From NCBI GenBank assembly GCA_018266355.1, contig JAFEAP010000017.1, positions 1 to 64,000 on the forward strand: 64,000 nt of DNA, given 5' to 3'. A program made the position numbers and the translations under genes. Position 1 is the stretch's first letter, and each line of letters opens with the position of its first letter. Positions 32,761 to 43,254 of the stretch are shown piece after piece. Under the pieces are notes generated by a model that was not told where the DNA came from, searched no databases, and saw only the letters and a list, made by a program, of their open reading frames with translations. The DNA is from Bdellovibrionales bacterium. GTDB taxonomy: Bacteria; Bdellovibrionota; UBA1018.

Positions 32761-33003
32761 TTACTTTTTGGCGTAACGGCGGTTGAACTTCTCGATACGG
32801 CCCGCGGTATCCATGATCCGCTCTTGGCCCGTAAAGAACGGGTGAGACTTCGAGGAAATTTCGATCTTCAGGACAGGGTATTCCTTGCCTTCGAATTCGA
32901 TGGTTTCTTTCGGAGCCGCGGTCGAACGGGTGAGGAAAGCCCAGCCGGACGACATGTCCTTGATGACGACTTCTTTGTACTCGGGATGAATGCCTTGTTT
33001 CAT
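32761..33003 (-). CDS. rpmE2: 50S ribosomal protein L31, type B
   Basis: An 80-residue protein with the type B start [20 protein letters not shown] and end [21 protein letters not shown]. It has no Cys, so it is the zinc-independent L31 that replaces the Cys form when zinc is scarce. It sits 14 bases from rpsR upstream and 14 from rpsN downstream. Confidence 0.95.
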   Translation of the reverse strand: MKQGIHPEYKEVVIKDMSSGWAFLTRSTAAPKETIEFEGKEYPVLKIEISSKSHPFFTGQERIMDTAGRIEKFNRRYAKK

Positions 33004-33017
33004 GGTCTCATCCTTTC

Positions 33018-33359
33018 TTAGCGAAGGTTCGTGTGACGATCGGAGATCGGCAGCAGAGCCAGTTGGCGAGCGCGCTTGATTTCGCCTTGGAGCACGCGTT
33101 GTTGTTTGCGGTTCAGACGGTTCACGCGAGCCGGAACGATGCGACCGCCTTCGGACACGAACGGCTTCAGGGTTTCGATGTCCTTGTAGTCCATGATCAG
33201 GTCGAGCGACGGACGCTCGCGACGGCGCCAGGATCCGCCGCGGTCTTCGCGGTCGCCCTTGTCGCCGCGGCCGGCGCCACGGTCTTCACGATCGGCGCGA
33301 GGAGCGCCCGGCTTCTTCGTGGTATCGTCTTTCGTAGTCAGTTTTCCGATTTTTTCCAT
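33018..33359 (-). CDS. rpsR: 30S ribosomal protein S18
   Basis: A 113-residue protein. The C-terminal 65 residues are S18 ([34 protein letters not shown]). The N-terminal 45 residues are an extra Asp/Arg/Gly-rich tail (repeated RGDRED-like units), so the protein is longer than the usual 75-85. It lies 18 bases after rpmB in a paralogue-type set, not beside rpsF and rplI as usual. Confidence 0.92.
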   Translation of the reverse strand: MEKIGKLTTKDDTTKKPGAPRADREDRGAGRGDKGDREDRGGSWRRRERPSLDLIMDYKDIETLKPFVSEGGRIVPARVNRLNRKQQRVLQGEIKRARQLALLPISDRHTNLR

Positions 33360-33377
33360 GTGATCTAATTCCCCGTA

Positions 33378-33662
33378 TTACTTCTTAAGCGCTTTGATGA
33401 GCTGCTTCTTGATGTGAAGGAGCTTCTGGGACATGCCCTCGTCCTTCGCGAGAAGGAGCGCGCGGGTGATGCCGCCTTGCTTGTCGATCGTTTTGATCGC
33501 GTGCGTGGAGTACTTAGCCGTGAAGGTCAGGCCGAGTTCCGGAACCGTGTACTTCTTCGTCTTCAGGTTCGGGAGCCAACGCGTGCGCGTTTTGATGTTC
33601 GAGTGGGAGACGAGGTTACCCGTCGTCGGCCCTTTTCCGGTCATTTCGCAGTGTCTAGACAT
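33378..33662 (-). CDS. rpmB: 50S ribosomal protein L28
   Basis: A 94-residue protein starting MSRHCEMTGKGPTTGNLVSHS, the L28 signature, with KTRTRWLPNLKTKKY following. Only one Cys is present, where zinc-binding L28 has CxxC pairs. It follows rplX by 12 bases. Confidence 0.94.
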   Translation of the reverse strand: MSRHCEMTGKGPTTGNLVSHSNIKTRTRWLPNLKTKKYTVPELGLTFTAKYSTHAIKTIDKQGGITRALLLAKDEGMSQKLLHIKKQLIKALKK

Positions 33663-33674
33663 GGCGATTCTTCC

Positions 33675-34010
33675 TTAAGCGGAGGCTTTGGATTCTTTGA
33701 TTTCGGTGCCGCTGTTTTTAGCGACGCGTACGAAACCGTCTTTCGTCTTCTTCTTACCCACGCGGGTCGGCTTGCCCGATTTCGGGTCGACCAGCATCAC
33801 GTTCGAAGCGTGGATCGGAAGCTGCTTGGTGATGATGCCCGCTTGCGGGTTTTGTTGCGACGCTTTCGCGTGCTTCTTCATCACGTTGACGCCTTCGACG
33901 ACGACTTTGTTGTCCTTCAAAACCACTTCCGTGATTTTGCCTTGCTTGCCTTTGTCTTTACCGGCGATCACGATCACGAGATCACCCTTCTTCAACTTCA
34001 TCTTCTTCAT
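33675..34010 (-). CDS. rplX: 50S ribosomal protein L24
   Basis: A 111-residue protein with the KOW motif of L24 ([21 protein letters not shown]) and the conserved [10 protein letters not shown]. It heads this six-gene operon. L24 normally sits in the spc operon between rplN and rplE, so a copy here is either a second copy or a moved gene; the rest of the genome is not visible. Confidence 0.93.
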   Translation of the reverse strand: MKKMKLKKGDLVIVIAGKDKGKQGKITEVVLKDNKVVVEGVNVMKKHAKASQQNPQAGIITKQLPIHASNVMLVDPKSGKPTRVGKKKTKDGFVRVAKNSGTEIKESKASA

Positions 34011-34421
34011 AAGGTCTCACTATCGATCGGGTCTATTTTCGGGAGCGCGCGAACTTCGAACGCTCTCTTTATTTCGACCGCTCTACCAAAGCTCTCCGGC
34101 ACCTGAAGGTCCGGTACACAAAGGTATTCATACGGGTTGGAAACGAGTCTTAGCTTGTAGCGCAAAGCTTCCGAAAGCCCAAGCCCAAAGCCCGATGGAA
34201 AAACGTGACGCATGGCGGCTAAAATTTCGGCTATCCGAATAGGCGGATTCGACCGAGGCCGGGCTTAAAATCGAGGGGAGCTCTCGTTTTCGTGTCCTCC
34301 GCTATAGAGGCGATCACCGTCAACTCCTTGGCCAATTTCGTAAAGAAATTAAGCAATTGTGAATGGGGGTAAAATTCCGGACGCATGTGTCCGATGAGAC
34401 TTCGAAGGGAAACGACCTGCG
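34011..34421. other. gene-free divergent region between rplX and the HDOD gene
   Basis: These 411 bases separate divergent transcripts. The frame at 34007-34213 on the minus strand is not accepted: it has no ribosome site and overlaps the rplX start. The region near 34320-34400 is A/T-rich and must hold the promoter for the HDOD gene; the minus-strand promoter for the ribosomal operon lies within about 34030-34150. No Zur-like palindrome or other known operator was recognised. Confidence 0.4.
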
Positions 34422-35390
34422 ATGTCCCATGCGCTAAAACAACCGAAACTCGGAACCGGGGCAATCGAAACCGCGTCCGAGTTCACCGTGAAGACCGCGG
34501 CGGAGTACCAGGAGCTCACGACGAAGCTCCAGGACATGCCGACCCTGCCGGTCATCGCGATGAAGGTGAACGAGCTCATCGCGGATCCGAACGCGACGTC
34601 GACCGACATCGCGGCCATCCTGAAACAAGATCAAGTCCTCACCGCGAAGATCCTCCGTCTCGTGAACTCCTCCTATTACGCGGTCCCGGGGGGCGTCACC
34701 GACGTCCAGAAGGCGCTCGCGTTCCTCGGTTTCAACACCGTCGCCCAACTCGTCCTCTCGCTCTCCGTCTTCTCGATGTTCTCGAAGTTCGGCGACGACT
34801 CGCTCACGATGAAGGATTTCTGGATGCACGCCCTCGCGGTCGCGGTTTGCTCCGAGGAGATCGCGAAGCGTTGGAAGATCGGCAAGCCCGAGGAAGCGTT
34901 CACCTGCGGGCTCCTGCACGACATCGGGAAACTCGTGATCTACGAGGTCGATCGCGAACGACTCGTCGCGATCCTGAAGAAAACGCGCGAGACGAAGAAG
35001 GGCTTCGTCGAAGTCGAACGCGACCTCGACCTCCTGAACCACGCGTATATCGGCGAAATGATGGCGACGCGGTGGGGCCTGCCCCAAGTCGTACGCCAGG
35101 CGATCCGTTATCACCACACCGACGTCTCGAAGATGGCGTCGATCCTCGCTTCCGCGAAGAAGACGATCCAGGTCGTCCGCCTCGCGAACACCGTCGTCGT
35201 GAAGGCGGCGGGGGCGGACGGAGGCGTCGGCGCCAAGACTTACGGCCACTCCGGCGATTATTCGAAGGGCGTCGTCGTGGCGGAGATGCTCGAGGACCTC
35301 GGGCTCAAGATCGACGACCTCACCGTCATCGAGAAGGACCTCGCGAAGGCGATGGAGAAAGCGGGGGCATTCCTGAATGCAAACGCGTAA
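34422..35390 (+). CDS. HDOD-domain signalling protein
   Basis: A 322-residue cytosolic protein. The HDOD domain covers about residues 30-235, with LPVIAMKVNELIADPNA, LRLVNSSYYAVPGG and, later, LLHDIGKLVIYE. HDOD proteins are HD-like regulators without proven phosphodiesterase activity, often coupled to two-component systems. It overlaps the kinase gene by 14 bp, so both belong to one operon. Confidence 0.88.
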   Translation: MSHALKQPKLGTGAIETASEFTVKTAAEYQELTTKLQDMPTLPVIAMKVNELIADPNATSTDIAAILKQDQVLTAKILRLVNSSYYAVPGGVTDVQKALAFLGFNTVAQLVLSLSVFSMFSKFGDDSLTMKDFWMHALAVAVCSEEIAKRWKIGKPEEAFTCGLLHDIGKLVIYEVDRERLVAILKKTRETKKGFVEVERDLDLLNHAYIGEMMATRWGLPQVVRQAIRYHHTDVSKMASILASAKKTIQVVRLANTVVVKAAGADGGVGAKTYGHSGDYSKGVVVAEMLEDLGLKIDDLTVIEKDLAKAMEKAGAFLNANA

Positions 35391-36732
35391 GCGCCTCCCG
35401 CTCATGCTCGTGCCGAACGAGACGACGCCGGCTTTCGTCGAACGTCGTAAGAACGACCGCCGCGGCGGCGACCGTCGCCGTTTCGCGCTCGTCGGACCGG
35501 GGTTCGAAGCGAACACGGCCACGGGCAGCCTTCCGTCGAGCATCGCGAACGTTTCCGAAGGCGGCGCGACCGAAAAATTCCGCGCGGTCTTCGAATGCGT
35601 TTCCGACGCGCTCGTCACCGTGAACCGCCAGGGCGAGATCGAACTCGTGAACTCGGCGACCGAGGAGCTCACGGGTTACCTCCGCGAAGAGCTCTCCGGG
35701 AACGCCCTCGACGTTTTCGCGCCGAAAGCCGGCGGTCACGCCCGCACGCGGCCGCTGACGAAGGAGCTTTGCGCGACTCCGGGAACCTACGAAGACATCG
35801 CCATCGAAACGAAGGACGGCCAGCCGCGGATCGTCGACCTTTCCGTCCGAAGCGTGATCGGCGAATCGACCGCGTTCTCGATCCTCGCCTTCCGCGACGT
35901 GACCGAGAAGAAGCGGATGGAGCGGGAGCTCATCACGAAGCACGCCGAACTCCGGAACGCCTTCATCGATCTCGAACGCGTGAACACCGAATACAAGATG
36001 ACCCAGGAATCCCTCGTCCAAGCGGGAAAGCTCGCCGCGCTCGGGGAACTCGCCGCGGGCATCGCCCACGAGCTGAATCAGCCGCTCATGGCGATCCGGG
36101 GCTACGCCCAGGAGCTCGAATACTCCGTCACGCCGATCGTGAAAGGTACGCCGGCGGAAGGCGAGGCCTCGCTCGGGCTGCGCGAAATCATCTCCGCAGC
36201 CGACAAGATGGCCGCGATCATCTCGCACCTCCGGACGTTCACCCGCAAGACCACCGAGGATTTTTCGACCTTCGACGTGCGCCAGCCGATCGAAGAGGCG
36301 CTCAAGATGGTCTCCCGTCAGCTCGTCTCGCGCGGCATCGAAATCGTCCGCGATTTCCAGGGCGAAGCGACGCTCTACGCGAACCCGCTTTCTCTCGAGC
36401 AAGTCTTCATCAATCTTACCACGAACGCCCGCGACGCCATCGAGGCGACCGGCCGCGGGAAGGGGACCATCGTGATCTCCGCGCGGAACGACGGCGCGTT
36501 CGTCGAAGTTCGGTTCCGCGACGACGGGATCGGGATGGCCCAAGGGACGAAGGCGAAAGCTTTCAATCCGTTCTTCACGACGAAGGAAGTGGGCAAGGGG
36601 ATGGGGCTCGGCCTCAGTCTCAGCTACGGGATCCTGTCGAAAGTCCACGGCAGCGTCCGGATCGAAAGCGAAGAGGGCAAGGGCACGACTTTCGTGATCC
36701 GGATCCCGAAGGATTTCCGGGAACACGGTTAG
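35377..36732 (+). CDS. PAS-domain sensor histidine kinase
   Basis: A 451-residue soluble kinase without TM segments. A PAS domain spans about 67-190 (FECVSDALVTVNRQGEIELVNSA). The DHp helix has AAGIAHELNQPL with His231, the form found in NtrB-like kinases. The ATPase domain has the N box FINLTTNARDAIE and the G boxes DDGIGMA and GMGLGLSLS. The N-terminus contains an Arg-rich ERRKNDRRGGDRRR patch. It is coupled with the HDOD gene upstream and an NtrC-type regulator 93 bases downstream, its probable partner. Confidence 0.92.
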   Translation: MQTRKRLPLMLVPNETTPAFVERRKNDRRGGDRRRFALVGPGFEANTATGSLPSSIANVSEGGATEKFRAVFECVSDALVTVNRQGEIELVNSATEELTGYLREELSGNALDVFAPKAGGHARTRPLTKELCATPGTYEDIAIETKDGQPRIVDLSVRSVIGESTAFSILAFRDVTEKKRMERELITKHAELRNAFIDLERVNTEYKMTQESLVQAGKLAALGELAAGIAHELNQPLMAIRGYAQELEYSVTPIVKGTPAEGEASLGLREIISAADKMAAIISHLRTFTRKTTEDFSTFDVRQPIEEALKMVSRQLVSRGIEIVRDFQGEATLYANPLSLEQVFINLTTNARDAIEATGRGKGTIVISARNDGAFVEVRFRDDGIGMAQGTKAKAFNPFFTTKEVGKGMGLGLSLSYGILSKVHGSVRIESEEGKGTTFVIRIPKDFREHG

Positions 36733-36825
36733 GTTCGGGGCAGATCACAGTTTCAGAGAACGTTACAGGGTCAGAGTCAGTTCAGTTTTTAGTTTCAGAA
36801 TCAGTCATCAATAGGAGGAGATAGT

Positions 36826-38406
<1,581 letters not shown>

Positions 38407-38451
38407 GCCGAGCAGCCGAGATTCTTCGGTTCCATTCTTTTTCCAAGTTTT

Positions 38452-38490
38452 CGGCCGGGCCTCGAATCGAGGTCCGGCCGTTTTCGTTTT
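38452..38490 (+). terminator. intrinsic terminator after the NtrC-type gene
   Basis: CGGCCGG-G-CCTCG and CGAGG-T-CCGGCCG form a 13-pair stem around a three-base loop, followed by TTTTCGTTTT. It ends the HDOD-kinase-regulator operon. Confidence 0.88.
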
Positions 38491-38623
38491 GGCGAAAATC
38501 GTCGGACGTTCTGGCGGAATCGTCGGCGGATTTGACGAATTCCGGAGCGGCGTCGTCGGCCGTTCGGCGGTAGGTAAATTCGTTCTATGTAATTAAGTCG
38601 CGGCGGCACCGATCCTAAAAGAC

Positions 38624-40075
38624 ATGAATCGGTGGATCGGGATTCCTTGCGGTTTGGCTCTGGTAGCGGCTCTTCCGGGATGTGGGAAGGGCGGATCGGT
38701 GGAGACGATCGCCCAAGCGGTGACCGATCAGCCGAACTGCCTCGCGGGTCAAGACCGTCTTTGGAGCGCGCTCTATCGCGAGGTCGACGAGCGCGGATCG
38801 CTTCCGGAAAGTTCGGCGGTCGAGTCGAGCGTGCGGAGCCTCGTGCGCGACGGCGCGCAGGCCGACGCTCTCGCGGCCGCCTATTCGACGATTTCGCGCG
38901 GAGTGCGGTTCCTCGACCGCGACGCCGCCATGATCCGTCTCGCGGAGATGGAGATCGGCGATCGCACGACGGCCGATAAATCAGCCGAACAAGACGAAGT
39001 CGAGGCGGGGCTTTCCCGCGCGCTCGACGCTTCGGTCGCGGCACTCGGCGCTTGCCCGAATCCCGGCGTGACTCCGCCGGTCGCGGCGCCCGGAGCGGAT
39101 TCCGTTCCGCTCTTCGAGGCGTGGCGGACGACCGTCGCGGCGCCCCTCTACGGCGCCTACAAGGAGTTTTCCGTCGGTTACCAAAGCTGCAACGCCGTCG
39201 CGATCACCGCTCTCACCCTTTCTTCTCCCTCCCTCGACGGGATCACCGTCACCGGGGACCACGTGAGCGGGACGGGTCTGACCCGCGAAGTGACCGACGC
39301 GGCCGCCGTTTTCCGCACGAATCCTTATTACGCCGGACGGCGTTCGCCCGCCGGCGGATGTTTCACGGCGACGGGGTCGCCGCTCATCTACGATTACGGC
39401 GGAAAACCCTACGCGAGCTCGGCCGCGGGTTCCGCGATCGATTTGTTCAAGAACGCGGGCACCGGCACTTCGGCGCTCGGCGTGGATTGCTCGGGATTCG
39501 TCACGACGGCGGTGCTCACGGCCGGCCTTCGACTGAAGCAAAACGTCTCGAACAAGGCGCCGCAGTCGGGCGGCGTGAACGCGGCGATGTACACGAATCC
39601 TTCGGCGAACGGATTGACCTGTTTCGCGCGCCTGACGAGTACGAAGACCGAGGAGATCCGGTCGGGCGACGTCATCGCGAGCACCGGCCACGTCGTGATG
39701 GTCGATAAGGTGAAGGACGATCCGTTCGGGATCGCCGCCGCGAAGACGGCTGCCGATTGCGACAGGGCGTCCGTTTCGAATTTCAGGTTCACGATCATCC
39801 AGAGCAGCCCTTCGAAATCGGGCATCGGGATGAATCGCTACCTCGCCTCAGAGTACTTCGCAGGCACGACCGGGATGAAGACCGGGATGACGGCCTACGC
39901 CCGGTCCTTTTGCCGCGTGCGACTCGGGCTCGACCCCCCGACCACGCTTGCGAATACGACCCAAGCCGTGATCGTGCGCCACCAAGGCGGCGCCGCATGT
40001 ACGGACGCGCGCATCCCGCTCGCGGGCGAGAGTTGTCTCGCCGGGTGCGGGACGGTGACCGCCTCTTCGCTTTAA
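38624..40075 (+). CDS. lipoprotein with NlpC/P60-like cysteine-peptidase domain
   Basis: A 483-residue lipoprotein (lipobox LPGC, Cys20). The C-terminal half contains LGVDCSGFVTTAV with a catalytic-type Cys289, and RSGDVIASTGHVVMVDKV about 60 residues later, providing the His. That is the core of NlpC/P60 peptidases, which cut peptidoglycan cross-links or stem peptides. The first 200 residues are helical and unassigned. It is transcribed alone between a terminator and a convergent gene. Confidence 0.75.
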   Translation: MNRWIGIPCGLALVAALPGCGKGGSVETIAQAVTDQPNCLAGQDRLWSALYREVDERGSLPESSAVESSVRSLVRDGAQADALAAAYSTISRGVRFLDRDAAMIRLAEMEIGDRTTADKSAEQDEVEAGLSRALDASVAALGACPNPGVTPPVAAPGADSVPLFEAWRTTVAAPLYGAYKEFSVGYQSCNAVAITALTLSSPSLDGITVTGDHVSGTGLTREVTDAAAVFRTNPYYAGRRSPAGGCFTATGSPLIYDYGGKPYASSAAGSAIDLFKNAGTGTSALGVDCSGFVTTAVLTAGLRLKQNVSNKAPQSGGVNAAMYTNPSANGLTCFARLTSTKTEEIRSGDVIASTGHVVMVDKVKDDPFGIAAAKTAADCDRASVSNFRFTIIQSSPSKSGIGMNRYLASEYFAGTTGMKTGMTAYARSFCRVRLGLDPPTTLANTTQAVIVRHQGGAACTDARIPLAGESCLAGCGTVTASSL

Positions 40076-40076
40076 G

Positions 40077-40652
40077 TCAGCGAGTCGTGTTCAAGGCGAC
40101 CCGCACGCCGAGCGTCGTCGTATATTCGGTTTTCTTCAGGTCGTTCAGGTCCTTCAACGTCGCGACCACGCCGGCGTGGAGCGAGAGCTGGGAGCCGAGG
40201 TTGATGCCGAGGTCCGTACCGACGTAGGGATAGACCTTCGACGGCGAATCCGATTCGGTGACGACTCCGGAGAGCGTGCTCTTCGTGTGGATCTTCTGCG
40301 CCTCCGCGCCGCCGCGGAGGGTCCAGTCGAGCATCGAGCCGAGGGAATAACTCGAACGCAGACCGAGGCGGATTTTCTCGGTCTTCTCCTCGATGCGCTC
40401 GTTCGTGCCGGCGATGATCTCGTCGCTGTTGCCGATCGTGTATTCGCCCTCGGCGGAGAGGATCTTGTAGCCGGCGACGACGCGCGCGCCGTAGGTGAGT
40501 TCGGACCGGGTCCGGAAGGGATCGTCCTTCTTCTGCAGTTCGTAGCCGACGATCGGTTCGATCGAGTAGGAGACGCCTTGGTATTCGGCGGCGTGCACGG
40601 CGAAAGGCGCGAAAGCGACGGCGAGGGCGAATAGCGTTTTGCGAAGCTTCAT
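40077..40652 (-). CDS. small outer-membrane-type beta-barrel protein
   Basis: A 191-residue protein starting at ATG 40652, with a signal peptide ending near VHAAE. The mature part is made of alternating strands with aromatic ends (YSIEPIVGYEL, YGARVVAGYKIL, IRLGLRSSYSLG, YVGTDLGINLG, YTTTLGVRVAL). The length fits an eight-stranded OmpX/OmpA-like barrel. The longer frame to 40697 adds no signal peptide. It converges on the lipoprotein at 38624-40075. Confidence 0.7.
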   Translation of the reverse strand: MKLRKTLFALAVAFAPFAVHAAEYQGVSYSIEPIVGYELQKKDDPFRTRSELTYGARVVAGYKILSAEGEYTIGNSDEIIAGTNERIEEKTEKIRLGLRSSYSLGSMLDWTLRGGAEAQKIHTKSTLSGVVTESDSPSKVYPYVGTDLGINLGSQLSLHAGVVATLKDLNDLKKTEYTTTLGVRVALNTTR

Positions 40653-40727
40653 CCCCTTAGGATGATCCCGCGAGTCAGGACGGACAATCGGCACCAATTG
40701 CCGATTCCAAATTTCCTAGCCGCGGAT

Positions 40728-42116
40728 TTATTTCAGCGCCCGCACGAGCCCCTCGCAACCGAGCGTGGACGAGGCGAGGCAAGCGCGCCGGAAATGTTCC
40801 TTCGCGTCGCCGTCCTGGGCGCCGTCCGGCGATTCCTGGGCCTTCTTCGTCGCGACGTAGGCGCAGGCGTCGGCGTCGCCGCTCGTGCAGCTCGCGGGAT
40901 AGTCGATCGATTCCGGTTTCGCCTTCTTCACGACCATTTCCGCGTCGCCCTCGGGGCTCCCGCACGCGCGTTTCAATCCGATCTCGCAGGCTTTCGCGCG
41001 GAAACCCGCGCGTTCGGTTTCGCCGAGGGCCTCCGATTCGGAAGCGAGGTAGCAGCTCCAAGGCTCGCCCTTCGAGCAAGCGTCGCTCCAAAGCGGGAGC
41101 GCGCGCTCGCGTTTGCCGGCCTCGGCGTAATTCAATCCGCGGAAGTAGCACGCGACGAGGATTCCCTCCGTGCAGTATTTCTCGAGTTCGGGGTTCATCT
41201 GGGTGAGGGGCTTGAGTCCGTTCTCCTCGATGAAACTCTCCCAACAGCTCATCTTGTGGCCGGCCTTGCAGTTCTCTTTCCACCGGTAGAGCGCGAGCGT
41301 GCGGCCGCCCTTGCGCAGGAACTGGAGCACGGTCGAATCGTAACAAGCCTCGCGCGAGTTGTTTTTCCGGCAGTCGAGGTCGAGCGTTCGGTCGAGGTCC
41401 TTCCGCTTCGTCTTTTCCTCGAGGAGCGGAGCCCATCGGCACGCGCGGTGCGAGCGTCGATCGCAATCCGAGTTGAATTTATCGAGCGCCGCTTCGAGCT
41501 TTCCGTCGAGCGCGAGCGAAATGCCGTATTCGGAGCAAGATCCGAGGACTCCGCCTTCGCAGGCGCGCTTGAGCGGCGCGAGAGAGGCGCCGATCTGGTT
41601 TCCGAGCCGGGCGGCCTTTCCCTCGAAATAGCAGGCGACGAGATTTCCGAGCGAGCAGCCGCGCTTCCAGAGGCGGAGCGCGCGGGCCGGATCTCCGGCC
41701 TGGTAAGCGGCTTCGCCGGCACCCGGACAAGCGACGCCGTCGAGCGCGGACTTCGATTCGCAGGCGCCGCTCAAAACTTGGTTCGCCTCGGGAATCTTGC
41801 CTTGGGCGAGGAGGATGTCGCCTTCGGTGGCGCACGAGGAATTCCGTCCGGCGAGGCAGCCGCGGGCGGCGGCGACTTTCGCGGGTTCGCTCTTCCCGTT
41901 TTCGAGAAGCACGCGCGCTTCCTTCTCGCAGAACTCGGCCAGGCCCTTGTCGCAGAGGGCGTGGAGGGCTTTCTCGATCCGCGATTCGTCGCGATTCGCG
42001 TCCGCGGCTTGGGAGGCGAAGCGGACCGGATCGAGCGAAACGCTCGCGCAGCCCTCGAAAAGGAAAGCGAGGGAAAGGGCGACGACGACCGAGGAGACGG
42101 CTGAAAATCGTTTCAT
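40728..42116 (-). CDS. Cys-rich Sel1/TPR-like repeat lipoprotein
   Basis: A 462-residue lipoprotein (lipobox FEGC, Cys23). It consists of repeated helical hairpins each carrying paired Cys (patterns such as LWKRGCSLGNLVACYF, LKRACEGGVLGSC, LWSDACSKGEPWSCYL), as in Sel1-like and Helicobacter Hcp proteins. Such proteins are secreted or surface-bound binding scaffolds with disulfide-locked repeats. About ten repeats can be seen. The partner is unknown. Confidence 0.75.
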   Translation of the reverse strand: MKRFSAVSSVVVALSLAFLFEGCASVSLDPVRFASQAADANRDESRIEKALHALCDKGLAEFCEKEARVLLENGKSEPAKVAAARGCLAGRNSSCATEGDILLAQGKIPEANQVLSGACESKSALDGVACPGAGEAAYQAGDPARALRLWKRGCSLGNLVACYFEGKAARLGNQIGASLAPLKRACEGGVLGSCSEYGISLALDGKLEAALDKFNSDCDRRSHRACRWAPLLEEKTKRKDLDRTLDLDCRKNNSREACYDSTVLQFLRKGGRTLALYRWKENCKAGHKMSCWESFIEENGLKPLTQMNPELEKYCTEGILVACYFRGLNYAEAGKRERALPLWSDACSKGEPWSCYLASESEALGETERAGFRAKACEIGLKRACGSPEGDAEMVVKKAKPESIDYPASCTSGDADACAYVATKKAQESPDGAQDGDAKEHFRRACLASSTLGCEGLVRALK

Positions 42117-42367
42117 TGTCCCAGTTTGCCTAATAATCGGGACTTTTCCACCTCATGTGTCGGAATCGACTCAGGGTTCTTCGATGACGTCGTGCGCGTA
42201 ACTTCGCGAAATCCGGCGTCATCCGTTTGGCATCGATCGCGCAATACCTATCAGCAACGGCGACGATGGATCCGGGACGTAGGGTTCCGGGTCACACGAC
42301 ATCGAAGCCGGCGCGAGGAAGGCATGGAGCCTTCTTCGCACGACCACACGAGCTAACCGGAGGACCT

Positions 42368-43000
42368 ATGGACCAGGGGCAATTGGACGCGAATCTCAAG
42401 GGCATACGCCAACTCCTCTCACACCTCCACGGCGAAGTGACCGCTCTCGAGAGCAGCTACAGTCAAGTGCTCCAGGTCCTCCGGAAGCTCGAGGGCGACG
42501 CGATCCACGACGATCTGTCGGGACTCTTCCGCCGCAAACCGTTCTTCGAAAAATGGGAAGAGCTGCTCGCCGAGTGCGGCAAGCTCAACGAGAACGCCGG
42601 AATGCTTTTGATCGATATCGATCACTTCAAAGCCATCAACGATACGCACGGACACCAAACGGGCGATGAAGTGATCCAACGCGTAGCCGCCCTCGTGAAG
42701 CAGTACGAATCCCCCCGCTGCTTCACGGGCCGCTACGGCGGAGAAGAGTTCGCTGTCGCCGTAAAAGGAACCGATGCGGAAATCTTAGGCTTGGCCGAGA
42801 TGCTCCGCCGCGGGGTCGAACGGCTCTACGGTGCGGTCCCAGGGACGGACGGAAAGGTGCAATGGAAATGCACCGTCAGCATCGGAATGTCGTCGACGGC
42901 CAAGGAAGGCTACGACAGCGAACGATTAGTTAAAGCCGCGGACGAAGCGCTCTACGATGCGAAACGCCGCGGACGAAACCAGGTGCGATCGGCTGCCTAG
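42368..43000 (+). CDS. GGDEF-domain diguanylate cyclase
   Basis: A 210-residue protein with GGAGG before ATG 42368. A short helical N-terminus (1-45) precedes the GGDEF domain, whose active-site motif is GGEEF (124-128) in RYGGEEFAVA. The LIDIDHFKAINDTHGHQTGD metal-site segment is intact, so it should make c-di-GMP. No inhibitory RxxD site lies just upstream of the motif. No sensor domain is attached. Confidence 0.92.
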   Translation: MDQGQLDANLKGIRQLLSHLHGEVTALESSYSQVLQVLRKLEGDAIHDDLSGLFRRKPFFEKWEELLAECGKLNENAGMLLIDIDHFKAINDTHGHQTGDEVIQRVAALVKQYESPRCFTGRYGGEEFAVAVKGTDAEILGLAEMLRRGVERLYGAVPGTDGKVQWKCTVSIGMSSTAKEGYDSERLVKAADEALYDAKRRGRNQVRSAA

Positions 43001-43056
43001 CCGAACATGGACGTTTGTCGCCGCAACGAGCGGGCACCTGGTCCACTTTTCTAACC

Positions 43057-43100
43057 GGAATCCGGAAACGGATTCCATGGATGGCCAAGGAGGTCCATCC
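43057..43100 (+). other. tandem hairpins after the diguanylate cyclase gene
   Basis: GGAATCCG and CGGATTCC (43057-43076) pair perfectly around a GAAA tetraloop; three bases later GGATGG and CCATCC (43079-43100) form a second stem. Neither is followed by a U-run. The region 43001-43254 between convergent genes has no coding sequence. It may be a 3' untranslated structure or part of a small RNA. It does not match the c-di-GMP riboswitch classes I know. Confidence 0.4.
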
Positions 43101-43190
43101 GGCCTCGCCCAAACCCTGAGTCGGTAAGTCACTCCTCTCTCAAACACCGACACACCAACACACACCTCATCGACGAAGGGCGCGGGGAGA

Positions 43191-43227
43191 AAAGAAAGGT
43201 CCGGCGGGTTTATCCCGCCGGACCTTT
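43191..43227 (-). terminator. 14-bp perfect hairpin, terminator for the minus-strand gene
   Basis: AAAGGTCCGGCGGG (43195-43208) and CCCGCCGGACCTTT (43214-43227) pair perfectly around a five-base loop. On the minus strand the stem ends CCTTT and continues CTTTTC, giving a U-rich tail for the gene at 43255-43629; it may also act for the + strand. Confidence 0.78.
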
Positions 43228-43254
43228 CCGCTTTCAAATGTGCGCTTTTCGCGG

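Noticed and set aside
34007..34213. 68-codon minus-strand frame upstream of rplX
   Set aside because: It overlaps the rplX start, has no ribosome site and no recognisable sequence; the region is better read as a promoter region.
36740..36810. Repeated CAGTTTCAG-like words before the NtrC-type gene
   Set aside because: The repeats are irregular and short, and neither strand shows a sigma-54 promoter; probably chance in a low-complexity leader.
42117..42367. Possible c-di-GMP riboswitch upstream of the diguanylate cyclase gene
   Set aside because: The conserved bases of the known c-di-GMP riboswitch classes are absent; only a weak six-pair hairpin is seen.
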